Origin: Streptomyces asoensis
GTDB taxonomy: Bacteria; Actinomycetota; Actinomycetes; Streptomycetales; Streptomycetaceae
Assembly: GCF_013085465.1 (NCBI RefSeq)
Contig: NZ_CP049838.1
Span: forward strand, 5,208,001 to 5,272,000
Direction: 5' to 3'
DNA: 64,000 nucleotides
Shown: one piece after another, positions 16,119-25,078 of the stretch
Position numbering within the stretch: the first letter of the stretch is position 1
Layout: the number at the start of each line of letters is the position of its first letter
Notes under the pieces: generated by a model
The model's database searches: none
Told to the model about the DNA's origin: nothing
What the model saw: only the letters and a program-made list of their open reading frames with translations
Translations under genes and position numbers: made by a program

Positions 16119-16607
16119 ATGAGCGACCAGTCGCACTCCCAGCCGTCGCAGGGGCCCCGGGTGTGGGACCCGTCCCACCAGGGCACCGGGTCGCCGAGCG
16201 CGGCCTCGCCCCCACCGACGGGGGGTGGGCTGGTCGCCGGTGGGGTCGTCTTCGGCGGAGTGCTCATGTTCGTCAGCGGTTTCCTCGCCGTGTTCCAGGG
16301 CATCGCCGCGATCGCCGAGGACGACGTGTACACCCGGGTCGCCGAGTACGCCTACGAGATGAACCTCACCGCCTGGGGCTGGATCCTGGTGATCGTGGGC
16401 GTCGTGGCCGTGCTGACCGGCTACGGGCTGCTCAGCGGGGGCGAGTGGGCCGGATGGGCCCGGATCAGCGGCCTCGCGCTGGCCTCCCTGAGCCTGATCC
16501 TCCAGTTCCTGTTCCTGCCGTACGCGCCGTTCTGGGCGGTCATCCAGATCGCCATCGACGTGTTCGTGATCTGGGCGCTGGCCGCCTACCGCCCCCAGCA
16601 GGCGTAG
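16119..16607 (+). CDS. DUF7144-like integral membrane protein
   Basis: 162 residues. A cytosolic Ser/Pro/Gln N-terminus of about 35 residues is followed by four hydrophobic helices: GGVVFGGVLMFVSGFLAVFQ, WGWILVIVGVVAVLTGYGLL, ARISGLALASLSLILQFLFL and FWAVIQIAIDVFVIWALAAY. It matches the common actinobacterial four-helix family annotated DUF7144, from memory. Start ATG 16119; no strong ribosome site. Confidence 0.75.
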   Translation: MSDQSHSQPSQGPRVWDPSHQGTGSPSAASPPPTGGGLVAGGVVFGGVLMFVSGFLAVFQGIAAIAEDDVYTRVAEYAYEMNLTAWGWILVIVGVVAVLTGYGLLSGGEWAGWARISGLALASLSLILQFLFLPYAPFWAVIQIAIDVFVIWALAAYRPQQA

Positions 16608-16645
16608 GACAGCCCCGGCCACGCTTCCCCGGCTGCCGCCCGCGG

Positions 16646-17485
16646 TCAGGGCAGCGCGGGCGCTCCGGCGACCTGGACGGCCTTCCGGCGCAGCCAGGGC
16701 AGGGGCGGCACCGCGGATCCGACGTACGGGGTGATCCGCACCTCGAAGTGCAGGTGCGGGCCGGTGACGTTGCCGGTCGCGCCGGACAGGCCGATGCGCT
16801 GACCGGCCGTCACGCGCCCGCCCTTGCGCACGTCGATGCGCGACAGGTGGGCGTACTGCGTGAAGTAGCCGTCGCGGTGGCGGACCACGACCTGGTTGCC
16901 GAAGCCGTCGCCGCAGGTCGTGGCGCGGACGGTGCCGGAGCCGACGGCGTACACGGGGGTACCGGAGTCCACGGCGAAGTCCTGGCCGGTGTGCCGGTGG
17001 GCCCAGCGGGAGCCCTTGGCGGCGTAGCCCGCGGAGAGCCAGTAACGGCGGGTCGGGGCGGTCCAGGGGTGGGCGCGCCGCTCCGGCGGGCGGCTCCGGT
17101 CGCCGAACGGACAGCGGCTGTCCTGTCCGGACGGGTCGACGGCGACCGGATCGCCGGAGTGCCTCCCGCTGGCCCACAGCAGGTCCCACAGCCCGGCGCG
17201 GACGGCCTTGCGGCGGCGTTCGGCGTCCTTGACCTCCGTGCGAGAGGCATCGGACTCGCGCAGCCGGTCGACCCGCTCGCGAGCCCGCTCGTGCGCGCGG
17301 ACGGCACGGGCGGCCTCCTTGCGGAAGCCGTCGCTGCGGAAGCCGTCGTTGCGGAACCCGTCGCTCCCGGCTCCCGCGGGCACGGCGGCGAGCGCGAGCA
17401 GCAGGAGGGCGAACAGGGCGGCCCCGGTCGCGCCACGGAAGCGCGCCCGCGTTCGTGGGAGGCGCGCGTGGTGTTCTCGTCCCAT
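16646..17485 (-). CDS. Secreted M23 family peptidase
   Basis: 279 residues. Signal peptide (RGATGAALFALLLLALAAVP), helical charged segment (residues 40-100), then a C-terminal LytM/M23 domain. Zinc site: H and D in HRHTGQDFAV and the H-x-H of GPHLHFEVR; further family block VVVRHRDGYFTQYAHLSRI. Such enzymes cleave peptide cross-links of peptidoglycan or act as degenerate activators; the metal ligands here are complete. ATG 17485 directly starts the signal region. SGSDGFRNDGFRSDGFRK is a short in-frame DGFR repeat after the signal peptide. Confidence 0.88.
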   Translation of the reverse strand: MGREHHARLPRTRARFRGATGAALFALLLLALAAVPAGAGSDGFRNDGFRSDGFRKEAARAVRAHERARERVDRLRESDASRTEVKDAERRRKAVRAGLWDLLWASGRHSGDPVAVDPSGQDSRCPFGDRSRPPERRAHPWTAPTRRYWLSAGYAAKGSRWAHRHTGQDFAVDSGTPVYAVGSGTVRATTCGDGFGNQVVVRHRDGYFTQYAHLSRIDVRKGGRVTAGQRIGLSGATGNVTGPHLHFEVRITPYVGSAVPPLPWLRRKAVQVAGAPALP

Positions 17486-17547
17486 CTTGGGATCATCGGA
17501 CCGGTGGAGCGGCCGAGAGCGGTACGCGGCCCGCGTGGCGGCCGGGT

Positions 17548-18600
17548 TCAGCCGAACGGCCCCCCGACCAGGGACCGGTACACGGCCGACGACCGTGGAT
17601 TGCCGGAGCAACGCCACACGCCGTGCGGGCAGTAGTCGCTGATGGTCTGGTACAGCGGCCGGTGCTCGGCGAACCAGGTGAGCATGCCCCGCACGTACGC
17701 CGGGTTGTCGCCGTTGCGGTACAGCCCCCACTCGGGAAACGAGACCGGCTTGCCGTGCGCCTGCGCGAACCGCACGTGCGCCGCGAGGCCGTACGGCTCG
17801 GCGACCTGATCCTCGAAGGACATGCCGTGGGGCTGGTCGTAGGCGTCCATCCCGATGACGTCGACGTACCGGTCCCCGGGATAGCACTCGTTCCAGGGGA
17901 CGGCGTCCAGCCCGCGACTGGGCGTGAACTCGAACCGGAACCGCTGCCCTCCGTCCACGGACCGCATGGCGTCGACGATCCGGCCCCAGTACCGCTTCCA
18001 GGCCTCCGGGTCGGGCCCGCACCGATGGGTGTAGGTGATCCCGTTCATCTCCCACCCCACCACCAGCACGGCATCGGGCACCCCGAGCGCGACGAGCCGC
18101 CGGGCCAGCACCCGGAAGTGTTCGTCGTAGTCCCCGCGCGCCCCTCTGCGCAGCTCGTCCCGTACGCCCTGGTCGGACACACGCTCCTCGGTGCGCTCGA
18201 GCATCGGCACGTTGAGCACGAACATCCGGTCGGCGCGTTCCTGCCGCCACCGCGCCCAGTACTCCAGATACCCGGGCGCCCCCTCGATGTTGCTCCACCG
18301 GTCGCCCGGCAGATACGCGTGCCCGACCCGAGGCGTGGCCGCCCCGAGCCACCCGTCGAGCGCCGCGATCCGCCGCACACCGGCGTCGTCGTACCCGACG
18401 TACGCCCCGAAGGCCCCGGGCGGCGCACCGACCCCCCGCCCGACGGGTACGCAGGCGGGCCCGGCGAGCAGGGCACAGGCGACGAGAAGCGCGGTCAGCG
18501 GAGCCCGAAGAGAGCGAAGGGAGCAATGGGAGCGATGGGAGCGAAAGGAGCGAAGGAAGCGAAACACCGGCTCATGATGAAGCCGCCGCCGCCTCCCCAC
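17548..18600 (-). CDS. Secreted GH26-like glycoside hydrolase
   Basis: 350 residues. N-terminal signal or lipid-type segment (TALLVACALLAGPACVPV), then a TIM-barrel glycosidase: acid/base Glu184 in VGWEMNGIT, nucleophile Glu290 in VSFPEWGLY, aromatic subsites VIGMDAYDQ. This is the layout of clan GH-A enzymes of the GH26 mannanase type; beta-mannan is a guess. The start is uncertain (GTG 18600 or GTG 18567). The first 35 codons contain an Arg/Ser repeat from GAGCGAAG-like units at 18500-18560, which suggests part of it may not be translated. Confidence 0.75.
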   Translation of the reverse strand: MGRRRRLHHEPVFRFLRSFRSHRSHCSLRSLRAPLTALLVACALLAGPACVPVGRGVGAPPGAFGAYVGYDDAGVRRIAALDGWLGAATPRVGHAYLPGDRWSNIEGAPGYLEYWARWRQERADRMFVLNVPMLERTEERVSDQGVRDELRRGARGDYDEHFRVLARRLVALGVPDAVLVVGWEMNGITYTHRCGPDPEAWKRYWGRIVDAMRSVDGGQRFRFEFTPSRGLDAVPWNECYPGDRYVDVIGMDAYDQPHGMSFEDQVAEPYGLAAHVRFAQAHGKPVSFPEWGLYRNGDNPAYVRGMLTWFAEHRPLYQTISDYCPHGVWRCSGNPRSSAVYRSLVGGPFG

Positions 18601-18645
18601 CCCGAACCTGCCACGGAACCACCCGGACCGGGGACGGGGAGGGGG

Positions 18646-19089
18646 TCAGGGACGGGGCGCGCGCACCAGGAACACGTCCACGTCGTCCTCGCGTTCGAAC
18701 GTGAAGCCGTGCCGTTCGTAGAGGCGGCGGGCCGGACTGCCCTGGAGGACGTCGACGCGCAGCCGGAGTGCCGAGCGATCGGCCGTCTCGACCAGCTCCC
18801 GCAGGACGGCGGTCCCGATACCGCGCCCCTGGGCGTGCGGCGCGAGATAGAAGTGCTCCAGCCAGTGCGCGTCGTCCGCCGGACGCAGGGCCACACAGCC
18901 GGCGAGGACGCCGTCGAGCTCGATGATCCGGGTGTGCGCGGGCACGAACCCGTCGCGCAGCCGCTGCCGCACACGGTGCTCGTCGTAGCGCCCGAGCCGC
19001 TCCAGATCGGCCCGCATCGCCACCGCCCGCACCTCCGCCACGGCCTCGACGTCGTCCGCCGTGGCCGGTCGGGTCACCCAGTCCGCCAT
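18646..19089 (-). CDS. GNAT family N-acetyltransferase
   Basis: 147 residues. Full GNAT fold: motif D/C at the N-terminus (TRPATADDVEAVAEVRAVAM), acetyl-CoA loop HAQGRGIGTAVLREL (Q-x-x-G-x-G/A), C-terminal block ARRLYERHGFTFERED. Substrate unknown. TAGCAT (reverse strand, 19097-19102) lies seven bases before ATG 19089, suggesting a leaderless mRNA. Confidence 0.88.
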   Translation of the reverse strand: MADWVTRPATADDVEAVAEVRAVAMRADLERLGRYDEHRVRQRLRDGFVPAHTRIIELDGVLAGCVALRPADDAHWLEHFYLAPHAQGRGIGTAVLRELVETADRSALRLRVDVLQGSPARRLYERHGFTFEREDDVDVFLVRAPRP

Positions 19090-19200
19090 GGGGCAGATGC
19101 TACGGCCGGAATGCGGCAACCTGTTCCGGCCCCGGCGGCGACCCATGCCTGAAGGCAAGCGAAGGCAAGTGAATCCCGTTCCCCACACGAGGAGTTCACC

Positions 19201-20103
19201 ATGCGCAAAGAGCCCGCACGGCATCCCGCACGGCATCCCGCACGGCATCCCTCAAGGCCCCTCGCCCGACTGCTCACCGTCCTCGCGGCACTCGTCGCCC
19301 TCCTCTTCCACGCGACCGGCGTCGCGGCCCCCCGAGCCGCGGCCGCCGACGAGTGGAACCCGCCCGGCAACCTGGTCCAGCCCCTGAACGAGGTCTGGAA
19401 CCACGTCTCGTCGACCTACCCCGACCTCTACGGCTTCCGCAACTACGGCTGGGACCAGGTCATGGCCAACAAGGGCAGCATCAACTACTGCGTCCGCTGG
19501 GAGTCCGACGCCCCCGTCAGCACCGCGCTGCGCGACCAGATCCACGCGGCCCTGAAGAAGCAGTTCGCCAAGTGGATGGCGGCGCAGGTGGAGAACGGCC
19601 GGGCCTACAACAACTGGCCGTACACCACCGTCCCGGTCAACATCGTCGGCTGGGCGGTGAAGAACCGTTCCACCCTCCAGTGGACCGACAACTCCGTCGA
19701 CATCTACTCCGGCGTCCTCGACGGCGCCGGCGCCCCGCAGTGCGCCCCCGACTGCGGCCGCTTCTTCCACCAGGACGGCAACTACTCCAAGTGCCCCGGC
19801 GGCACCGCCCGCCACTACGACCAGTCCCTCTGGCTCACCAAGGGCTTCCAGGGCGGCGCCGGCGGCGACTGGGGCCAGCGCGTCGGCCAGGAGTACTTCA
19901 CCGGCGTCCTGAACCAGGAGAACATCCATATCTACCTGCACGAAGTCGGCCACACCTTCGGCCTCGACGACTTCTACGACTGGACCCCGACCGGCCAGTG
20001 CTGCTTCCTGATGAACGCGGGCACCGCCACCCAGATCACCGACTTCGACAAGTGGATGCTCCGAGACTTCTGGCGCCACCTGAAACCCCGCTACAACCTC
20101 TGA
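19201..20103 (+). CDS. Secreted metzincin-like metalloprotease
   Basis: 300 residues. Signal peptide of about 45 residues, beginning with a 12-bp tandem repeat that encodes HPAR three times. The zinc motif is HEVGHTFGLDD: His247, Glu248, His251 and Asp257, i.e. HExxHxxGxxD, the Asp variant known from snapalysin (family M7). A Met-turn candidate (CFLMNAG) lies about 22 residues later. Much longer than snapalysin; several Cys (APQCAPDCG, QCCF) suggest disulfides. Ribosome site GAGGAG before ATG. It is probably a secreted endopeptidase, although active-site assignment rests on the motif alone. Confidence 0.7.
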   Translation: MRKEPARHPARHPARHPSRPLARLLTVLAALVALLFHATGVAAPRAAAADEWNPPGNLVQPLNEVWNHVSSTYPDLYGFRNYGWDQVMANKGSINYCVRWESDAPVSTALRDQIHAALKKQFAKWMAAQVENGRAYNNWPYTTVPVNIVGWAVKNRSTLQWTDNSVDIYSGVLDGAGAPQCAPDCGRFFHQDGNYSKCPGGTARHYDQSLWLTKGFQGGAGGDWGQRVGQEYFTGVLNQENIHIYLHEVGHTFGLDDFYDWTPTGQCCFLMNAGTATQITDFDKWMLRDFWRHLKPRYNL

Positions 20104-20274
20104 CGCACTTCGGTCGGTTTCTCGCCCAAAAGGCAACCCTGACACCCCATTTACCTGTCTCACAGGGTGCTCACAGTTCCGGCCGGGGCGCGTGGGGTGC
20201 GTCTGTAATGCCGGTCGGGTCGTGGGCTGTCCAGTCCGATGCCACTGACCATGGCACTCGCAGACGAGGAACCG

Positions 20275-22011
20275 ATGACCAGATCGCTACACCGCAAGGG
20301 CCTCAAGCGCGCGGCGTTCGCCGCGGGGGCCGCGTTCACCGTCGTGGCCGCCGTCGCCGGGTCCGCTCCCGGCGCCGGGGCCGCGCCCGCGAGCCCGCCC
20401 GGGACGCCGCAGCTCAAGCTCGTCGCCGCGTCGAAGGCCGTGACCGCCGACCGGTACGAGGGGAACTCCGGGGTCTACCTCGACCTCGGTACGTACGTCA
20501 CCGTCGACAACGCTCCGCTGGAGCTGAAGGTGACCCGTAAGTCGTACAAGGACCCGATCGTCGCCCAGCAGATCCTGCGCAACGGGTCGAAGGTGACGAC
20601 GAAGACGCTGCCCGCCGGGCTCGTCAAGGACTTCGGCGGCCTCCCGGACTTCCTGGAGGTCTCCATCAAGAACGCGGCCGGGGTGGAGGTGCAGAAGAGC
20701 AAGAGCAACTTCTGCCTGAACAACGCCTCCGGCCGGCTGCGTCCGGACGCCCCGGCCACCTCGCACTATCCGGAGAGCTGTTCCACCAACCCCTTCACGC
20801 TCGGCTCGGTCTGGGGCGTGGAGAAGGGCTGGGCGGCCAACACCTCCGCCTTCGACTACGACAGGCCGGTCGACCTGGCCGCCGGTGAGTACACCGTCAA
20901 GGTGGCGGTGGCGAAGAAGTACCGCGACCTGTTCGGCATCCCCGACGACCGGCCGACCATCGCGCTGACCGTCCGGGAGATCAGTGACGGCGGGGAAGGC
21001 GGAGCAGGAGGGGGCGGCGGGGTCGGCCTCACCGCCCACAGTGCCACCGGCAGCGGCCATGGCGCGTCGCACGACATGGCGAGCATGGAAGGTATGGAGG
21101 GCATGCAGGGCATGGCGGGCATGGGGGGTGGTCATCACTACGGGCCCCGTGGCGCCGACGCTCCCACGCCCTCCGCGCTCTCGCACGCCCTGGAGGACCG
21201 CGGTCTCGCCCACCACCTGGGCGACGGCGCCGGACACACCGACGGCTCCCGGGTCGCTCCCGCGCTGAAGTCCGCCACCAAGCGGCCCACCGGGCGCGCG
21301 GGCGTACCGGCCAACGTACCCAAGCCGGACCTGCGTTCGCTGCCGGCCTGGGACATCGCGGTCACCGACGGCGAGGACGGCGACGTGGTCGGCAAGGACT
21401 ACCTCGCCTTCAGCGCCAACGTCTGGAACGCCGGCCCCGCGCCGCTCGTCGTGGACGGCTTCCGCAAGCCGGGCGCGGACCTGATGGACTCGTACCAGTA
21501 CTTCTACGACGCCAAGGGCAAGCAGGTCGGCTACGCGCCCGCCGGCACCATGGAGTGGGACCCGCGCATCGGCCACGAGCACTGGCACTTCACCGACTTC
21601 GCCAGCTACCGGCTGCTCGCAGCCGATCAGAAGGAGATCGTCAAGAGCGGCAAGGAGGCGTTCTGCCTCGCCAACACCGACGCCATCGACTACACGGTGA
21701 AGAACGCCAACTGGCACCCGTACAACACCGATCTGTCGACCGCCTGCGGTCAGCAGAACTCGATCTCCGTGCGGGAGGTCCTCGACGTCGGCTCCGGTGA
21801 CACGTACACCCAGTACCGTCCCGGCCAGTCCTTCGACATCACCGGCCTGCCGAACGGCACCTACTACATCCAGGTCATCGCCAACCCGGCGAACCGCCTC
21901 CAGGAGACCGACACCAAGAACAACGTCTCCCTGCGCAAGGTCGTCCTGGGCGGCACCGAAGGCGCCCGCACGGTCTCGGTCCCGCCGGTCGGCCTGATCA
22001 ACGCGCCCTAA
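20275..22011 (+). CDS. Secreted lysyl oxidase-like copper protein
   Basis: 578 residues. Signal peptide (KGLKRAAFAAGAAFTVVAAV), then an N-terminal beta region of about 210 residues, a Met/His-rich linker around residues 255-290 (MASMEGMEGMQGMAGMGGG, then HH), and a C-terminal lysyl oxidase domain (PF01186 type). The copper motif is GHEHWHFTDFASYRL: His434, His436, His438. Lysyl oxidases oxidise peptidyl lysine to aldehyde using copper and a lysine-derived quinone; the partner Lys and Tyr cannot be fixed by eye. The linker resembles metal-handling Met motifs. ATG 20275 follows GAGGAA. Confidence 0.82.
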   Translation: MTRSLHRKGLKRAAFAAGAAFTVVAAVAGSAPGAGAAPASPPGTPQLKLVAASKAVTADRYEGNSGVYLDLGTYVTVDNAPLELKVTRKSYKDPIVAQQILRNGSKVTTKTLPAGLVKDFGGLPDFLEVSIKNAAGVEVQKSKSNFCLNNASGRLRPDAPATSHYPESCSTNPFTLGSVWGVEKGWAANTSAFDYDRPVDLAAGEYTVKVAVAKKYRDLFGIPDDRPTIALTVREISDGGEGGAGGGGGVGLTAHSATGSGHGASHDMASMEGMEGMQGMAGMGGGHHYGPRGADAPTPSALSHALEDRGLAHHLGDGAGHTDGSRVAPALKSATKRPTGRAGVPANVPKPDLRSLPAWDIAVTDGEDGDVVGKDYLAFSANVWNAGPAPLVVDGFRKPGADLMDSYQYFYDAKGKQVGYAPAGTMEWDPRIGHEHWHFTDFASYRLLAADQKEIVKSGKEAFCLANTDAIDYTVKNANWHPYNTDLSTACGQQNSISVREVLDVGSGDTYTQYRPGQSFDITGLPNGTYYIQVIANPANRLQETDTKNNVSLRKVVLGGTEGARTVSVPPVGLINAP

Positions 22012-22043
22012 TTCGAAGAAGCGTTGGTGGTGCACATGCCAGG

Positions 22044-23204
22044 ATGAGTGGCGTCATGCGCCCCTCCACCGCACCCCCTGGTGCCGCCGACGCCTACGAC
22101 CGGCCGCCGTACCGCGTCGCCCCCGCCCCGGCCCGCCTGAGCGGGCCGGGTGCGTGGGCGATCGACGTGCTGCTGCCCTGGCGGCTCGCCCGCCGGATCT
22201 ACGGCCCGTTCGCGATGTTCCGGTTCAGCGCGGCCGACGCGGTCGGGCTCGGCGGATTCGGGCAGCCGCCGGTGGCGGCCGCCCTCGTCGAGCCGGCCGC
22301 CGATCCGCTCATCGAACGGCTGCTGCTTCCCCGGGCGCTGCTGGGACTGGGCGTCCTGGCGTTCGTCATCGGCCTGTTCACGGACGGCGATCTCTTCGGT
22401 CCGGTCGAACAGGGCTTCACCGAAGCGGTGTTGATGCTCGCGACCGGACCGGTGGCGCTGCTCCTGGCCTGCGCCCCGCTGGTCGCCCTGGCCCGCCCCG
22501 GCACCCGGGGGACGGTGGCCCGGCTGTGCGCCCGCCCCTTCCTCACCGCGCTGATCACGACCCTCTTCTGCGGACTGTTCGTGCTCTGGGCGATCCACGG
22601 CTACGACTACGAGCCCGACAGCGCGAGCCGGCTGCTCCTGCTGGTGGTCTTCGGCCCCTGGCTCACGGTGTTCTTCGGCTCCGTCCTCTTCCTCATCCAC
22701 CGCAACGCGTTCGGCGTCGGCGGGCATCCCCTCGTCCGGCCGCTGGCGAGCGTCCCGCTCGTCTGGCTGACGGCGCTCGCGCACTACACCCTCATCGACG
22801 CCGTCGAGGCCCTGCCCGGCGCGCACCCGACCTCGTCCTACTGGGCGGCCCTGTTCGCGGGTCCGGCCGGCGTCACCGTCACCGCCGTCGTGGAGGTCGT
22901 CCTCCTGCGCCGCCGACACGGGGTCGGCTTCCGGGGGCCGTTGCCCGGCTGGCGGCCGCCGCCGCCCCGCGTCAGCGCGGTCCCGGCCGCCCTCGTCGAG
23001 CAGCTGCGCGCCGATGTGGCCCGTGGCGCCGCCGCCTACTGGCCGCACTGGACCGACCGCGACGGCGTCGTCTGGGCGGCGACTCCCGCGACGCACGCCG
23101 GCGGGCAGGTCATGTGGCCGTACGTGCCCACGTTCACCGCACAGCACCGGCCCACGCCGAGGTCGGAGGCCGAGCGGACGGCGGGACCGCTGCGCCCCCG
23201 GTGA
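22044..23204 (+). CDS. Integral membrane protein, unknown family
   Basis: 386 residues. After a 50-residue cytosolic N-terminus there are about six hydrophobic helices (LLLPRALLGLGVLAFVIGLF, AVLMLATGPVALLLACAPLV, FLTALITTLFCGLFVLWAI, LLLLVVFGPWLTVFFGSVLF and two more). A Pro-rich loop follows, then a C-terminal domain ending EQLRADVARGAAAYWPHWTD. I do not recognise the family. The gene begins 33 bases after the lysyl oxidase stop, so cotranscription is possible. ATG 22056 is an alternative start. Confidence 0.7.
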   Translation: MSGVMRPSTAPPGAADAYDRPPYRVAPAPARLSGPGAWAIDVLLPWRLARRIYGPFAMFRFSAADAVGLGGFGQPPVAAALVEPAADPLIERLLLPRALLGLGVLAFVIGLFTDGDLFGPVEQGFTEAVLMLATGPVALLLACAPLVALARPGTRGTVARLCARPFLTALITTLFCGLFVLWAIHGYDYEPDSASRLLLLVVFGPWLTVFFGSVLFLIHRNAFGVGGHPLVRPLASVPLVWLTALAHYTLIDAVEALPGAHPTSSYWAALFAGPAGVTVTAVVEVVLLRRRHGVGFRGPLPGWRPPPPRVSAVPAALVEQLRADVARGAAAYWPHWTDRDGVVWAATPATHAGGQVMWPYVPTFTAQHRPTPRSEAERTAGPLRPR

Positions 23205-23410
23205 CCGTGCAGGCGGTCGGGTACACGCCCGGCGGACACCTGCCCCTTCGGGGGCAACCCTTGGGCGGGTCTGTGAGTCTCCTGAGTCATCTGTGCTTTT
23301 AAGACGTATTCCTGCACGCGTGTAGGGTTCCGACGTTCGGCGGTGACCAACGCCGACGATCCGAGCACGGTGTACGGGGTGAAACAGCCGAGGCGGAGGG
23401 GCGAGCGCCG

Positions 23411-24853
23411 GTGAGCGGGACGAGGAGGCGTGGGCGTACTCCGGTGGAGGCGGCCGGCCGCGGCAGCAGGAGCAGGACGGGCGGGCCCGGTGGCAGGACG
23501 GGTGGGCCCGGCAGGACGCGGCTCACGCGGCGGGGGCGGATCCTCGCGTGGGGCGCGGGCGTCACGTCCGTCGTCGTCCTCGCGGTGGGCGGGGTCGGGG
23601 CCTGGGTCTACAACGACCTGAACAACAACATCAACTCGGCCGACGTGGACGACAAGCTGGGCGAGAACCGGCCCGAGAATCTCAGTCCCGGCTCCAAGAA
23701 CATCATGATCGTCGGATCCGACAGCCGCGACGGCGCCAACGCCAAGTACGGCAAGGACCTGACCACCATGCAGTCCGACACGCTGATGGTGCTGCACATC
23801 CCGGCCGACCGTAAGTGGGCCTCGGTCGTGTCCTTCCCGCGCGACTCGTGGGTGGAGATACCCAGTTGTGAGAAGGGGGACGGCAGTTCGTCCTCCCCGC
23901 ACCACTTCAAGATCAACGAGGCGTTCGCGCTCGGCGGCAGCAACGGCAAGGTCGGCGAGGCCGCCGCGTGCAGCATCAAGACCGTCGAGGCCAACACCGG
24001 TCTGCGCATCGACCACTTCATGTCGGTCGACTTCTCCGGCTTCAAGGGCATGGTCGACGCGCTGGAGGGCATCGAGGTCTGCCCGAAGCAGGCCATCCGC
24101 GAGGAGAAGTCCCACCTGGACATCAAGGCCGGGTGTCAGACCGTCAAGGGCGAGACGGCGCTCGCGTACGTCCGGGTCCGCTACGGCGTCGGCGACGGTT
24201 CCGACATCGGACGCATCGGGCGCCAGCAGGAGTTCATGGACGCGCTGGCCAAGAAGGCCAAGTCCAAGCTCACGAGCCCCGACGCCATGTACGGCTTCCT
24301 CCAGTCGATCACCAAGTCGCTCACCACCGACCCCGACATGGCGGGCATCAAGCCGCTGTACGGGCTCGCCGACGAGCTCAAGGGGATACCGAGCGACCGG
24401 CTGAGCTTCCTCACCGTGCCCAACTACGGGCGGGAGGCCGACCAGCCCACCGACAAGGCCAACGTGGTCTGGCAGTACCCGCAGGCCGCCGATCTGTTCA
24501 CCTCCCTGGCCAAGGACAAGGAGGTCACCAAGCCGCAGTTGGAGGCGGCGAGGAAGAACGTGGTGTACGCCTCCAGCGTGCGGGTCCAGGTGCTCAACGG
24601 CACCGGGGTCTCGGGACGCGCCGCCGCCGTCGCGGAGAAGCTGAAGGACGCCGGATACACCGTCACCGGCACGGGCAACGCCCCCAAGACGGTGGCCAAG
24701 ACGACCGTCACCTATCCGACCGGCCTCGACAGCCAGGCCGCCGTCCTCGCCTCCCGGCTGCCCGGCCGGACGGCCACCGCCGACGCGTCGGCCGCCCCGG
24801 GCGTCGTCACCCTGGTCGTCGGACCCGAGTTGAAGGTCGGCGACGTCGCCTGA
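23411..24853 (+). CDS. LytR-CpsA-Psr family glycopolymer transferase
   Basis: 480 residues. Transfers undecaprenyl-linked glycopolymers (teichoic-acid-like or capsular) to peptidoglycan on the outer face of the membrane. Basic cytosolic N-terminus, one TM helix (GAGVTSVVVLAVGGVGAWVY), then the LCP domain: MIVGSDSRDG, VVSFPRDSWVEIP, HHFKINEAF, ALAYVRVRYG and DIGRIGRQQEF, covering the conserved Asp/Arg that bind pyrophosphate. The C-terminus is a LytR_C domain (VRVQVLNGTGVSGRAAAVAE). The 206-base region before it has TAGGGT near 23322. Start GTG 23411. Confidence 0.92.
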   Translation: MSGTRRRGRTPVEAAGRGSRSRTGGPGGRTGGPGRTRLTRRGRILAWGAGVTSVVVLAVGGVGAWVYNDLNNNINSADVDDKLGENRPENLSPGSKNIMIVGSDSRDGANAKYGKDLTTMQSDTLMVLHIPADRKWASVVSFPRDSWVEIPSCEKGDGSSSSPHHFKINEAFALGGSNGKVGEAAACSIKTVEANTGLRIDHFMSVDFSGFKGMVDALEGIEVCPKQAIREEKSHLDIKAGCQTVKGETALAYVRVRYGVGDGSDIGRIGRQQEFMDALAKKAKSKLTSPDAMYGFLQSITKSLTTDPDMAGIKPLYGLADELKGIPSDRLSFLTVPNYGREADQPTDKANVVWQYPQAADLFTSLAKDKEVTKPQLEAARKNVVYASSVRVQVLNGTGVSGRAAAVAEKLKDAGYTVTGTGNAPKTVAKTTVTYPTGLDSQAAVLASRLPGRTATADASAAPGVVTLVVGPELKVGDVA

Positions 24854-24905
24854 CGGGGCGTCCGGCCTGACGATGTACATGGTCAAGAGCACCCCGGAGA
24901 TGGGG

Positions 24906-25078
24906 TAGGCTTGATCTTGAGCCGGTCACCGGAAAGAAAAACGGTGAACGACCTCTGCGTTGGTGGTCCAAGGAAAGACGCCCCGCTTCCTGCGGGGAGA
25001 TGCAGGTGCAAGGCCTGCCCGGCGCTCCGAGTGGAACGAGTCCCATCCCGTGTCAAGCGGGGTGGGACTCGTTCGTTT
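24906..25078 (+). ncRNA. Structured small RNA, probable scr5239 homologue
   Basis: A non-coding stretch between the LCP gene and the convergent kinase with -10 TAGGCT (24906-24911), so RNA from about 24917. Hairpins in order: TCACCG/CGGTGA (24926-24931 with 24942-24947); GCGT/ACGC enclosing TTGG-TGGT-CCAA (24957-24981); CCCCGC/GCGGGG (24981-24997); GCAGG/CCTGC (25002-25018); terminator 25034-25074 followed by GTTT. About 160 nt with five stem-loops. From memory, the S. coelicolor sRNA scr5239 is 159 nt with five stem-loops and represses dagA and metE. Identity is by size and layout, not alignment. Confidence 0.65.
25034..25074. terminator. Terminator of small RNA, inside kinase 3' end
   Basis: 16-bp stem with one G-U pair (25034-25049 with 25059-25074), loop GTGTCAAGC, then GTTT on the plus strand. 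The kinase stop codon (25053) sits in the loop, so one arm encodes the last kinase residues. Confidence 0.75.

Noticed and set aside
18500..18560. GAGCGAAG-like repeats as a regulatory array
   Set aside because: Lie in the probable coding start of the GH26-like gene and read as Arg/Ser codons; likely slippage.
24957..25030. Possible tRNA-like fold (T-arm-like GCAGG loop CCTGC and a GGCGCTCC end)
   Set aside because: No matching 5' acceptor arm and no anticodon arm; the hairpins fit a small RNA. No tRNA or rRNA gene was found in the window.
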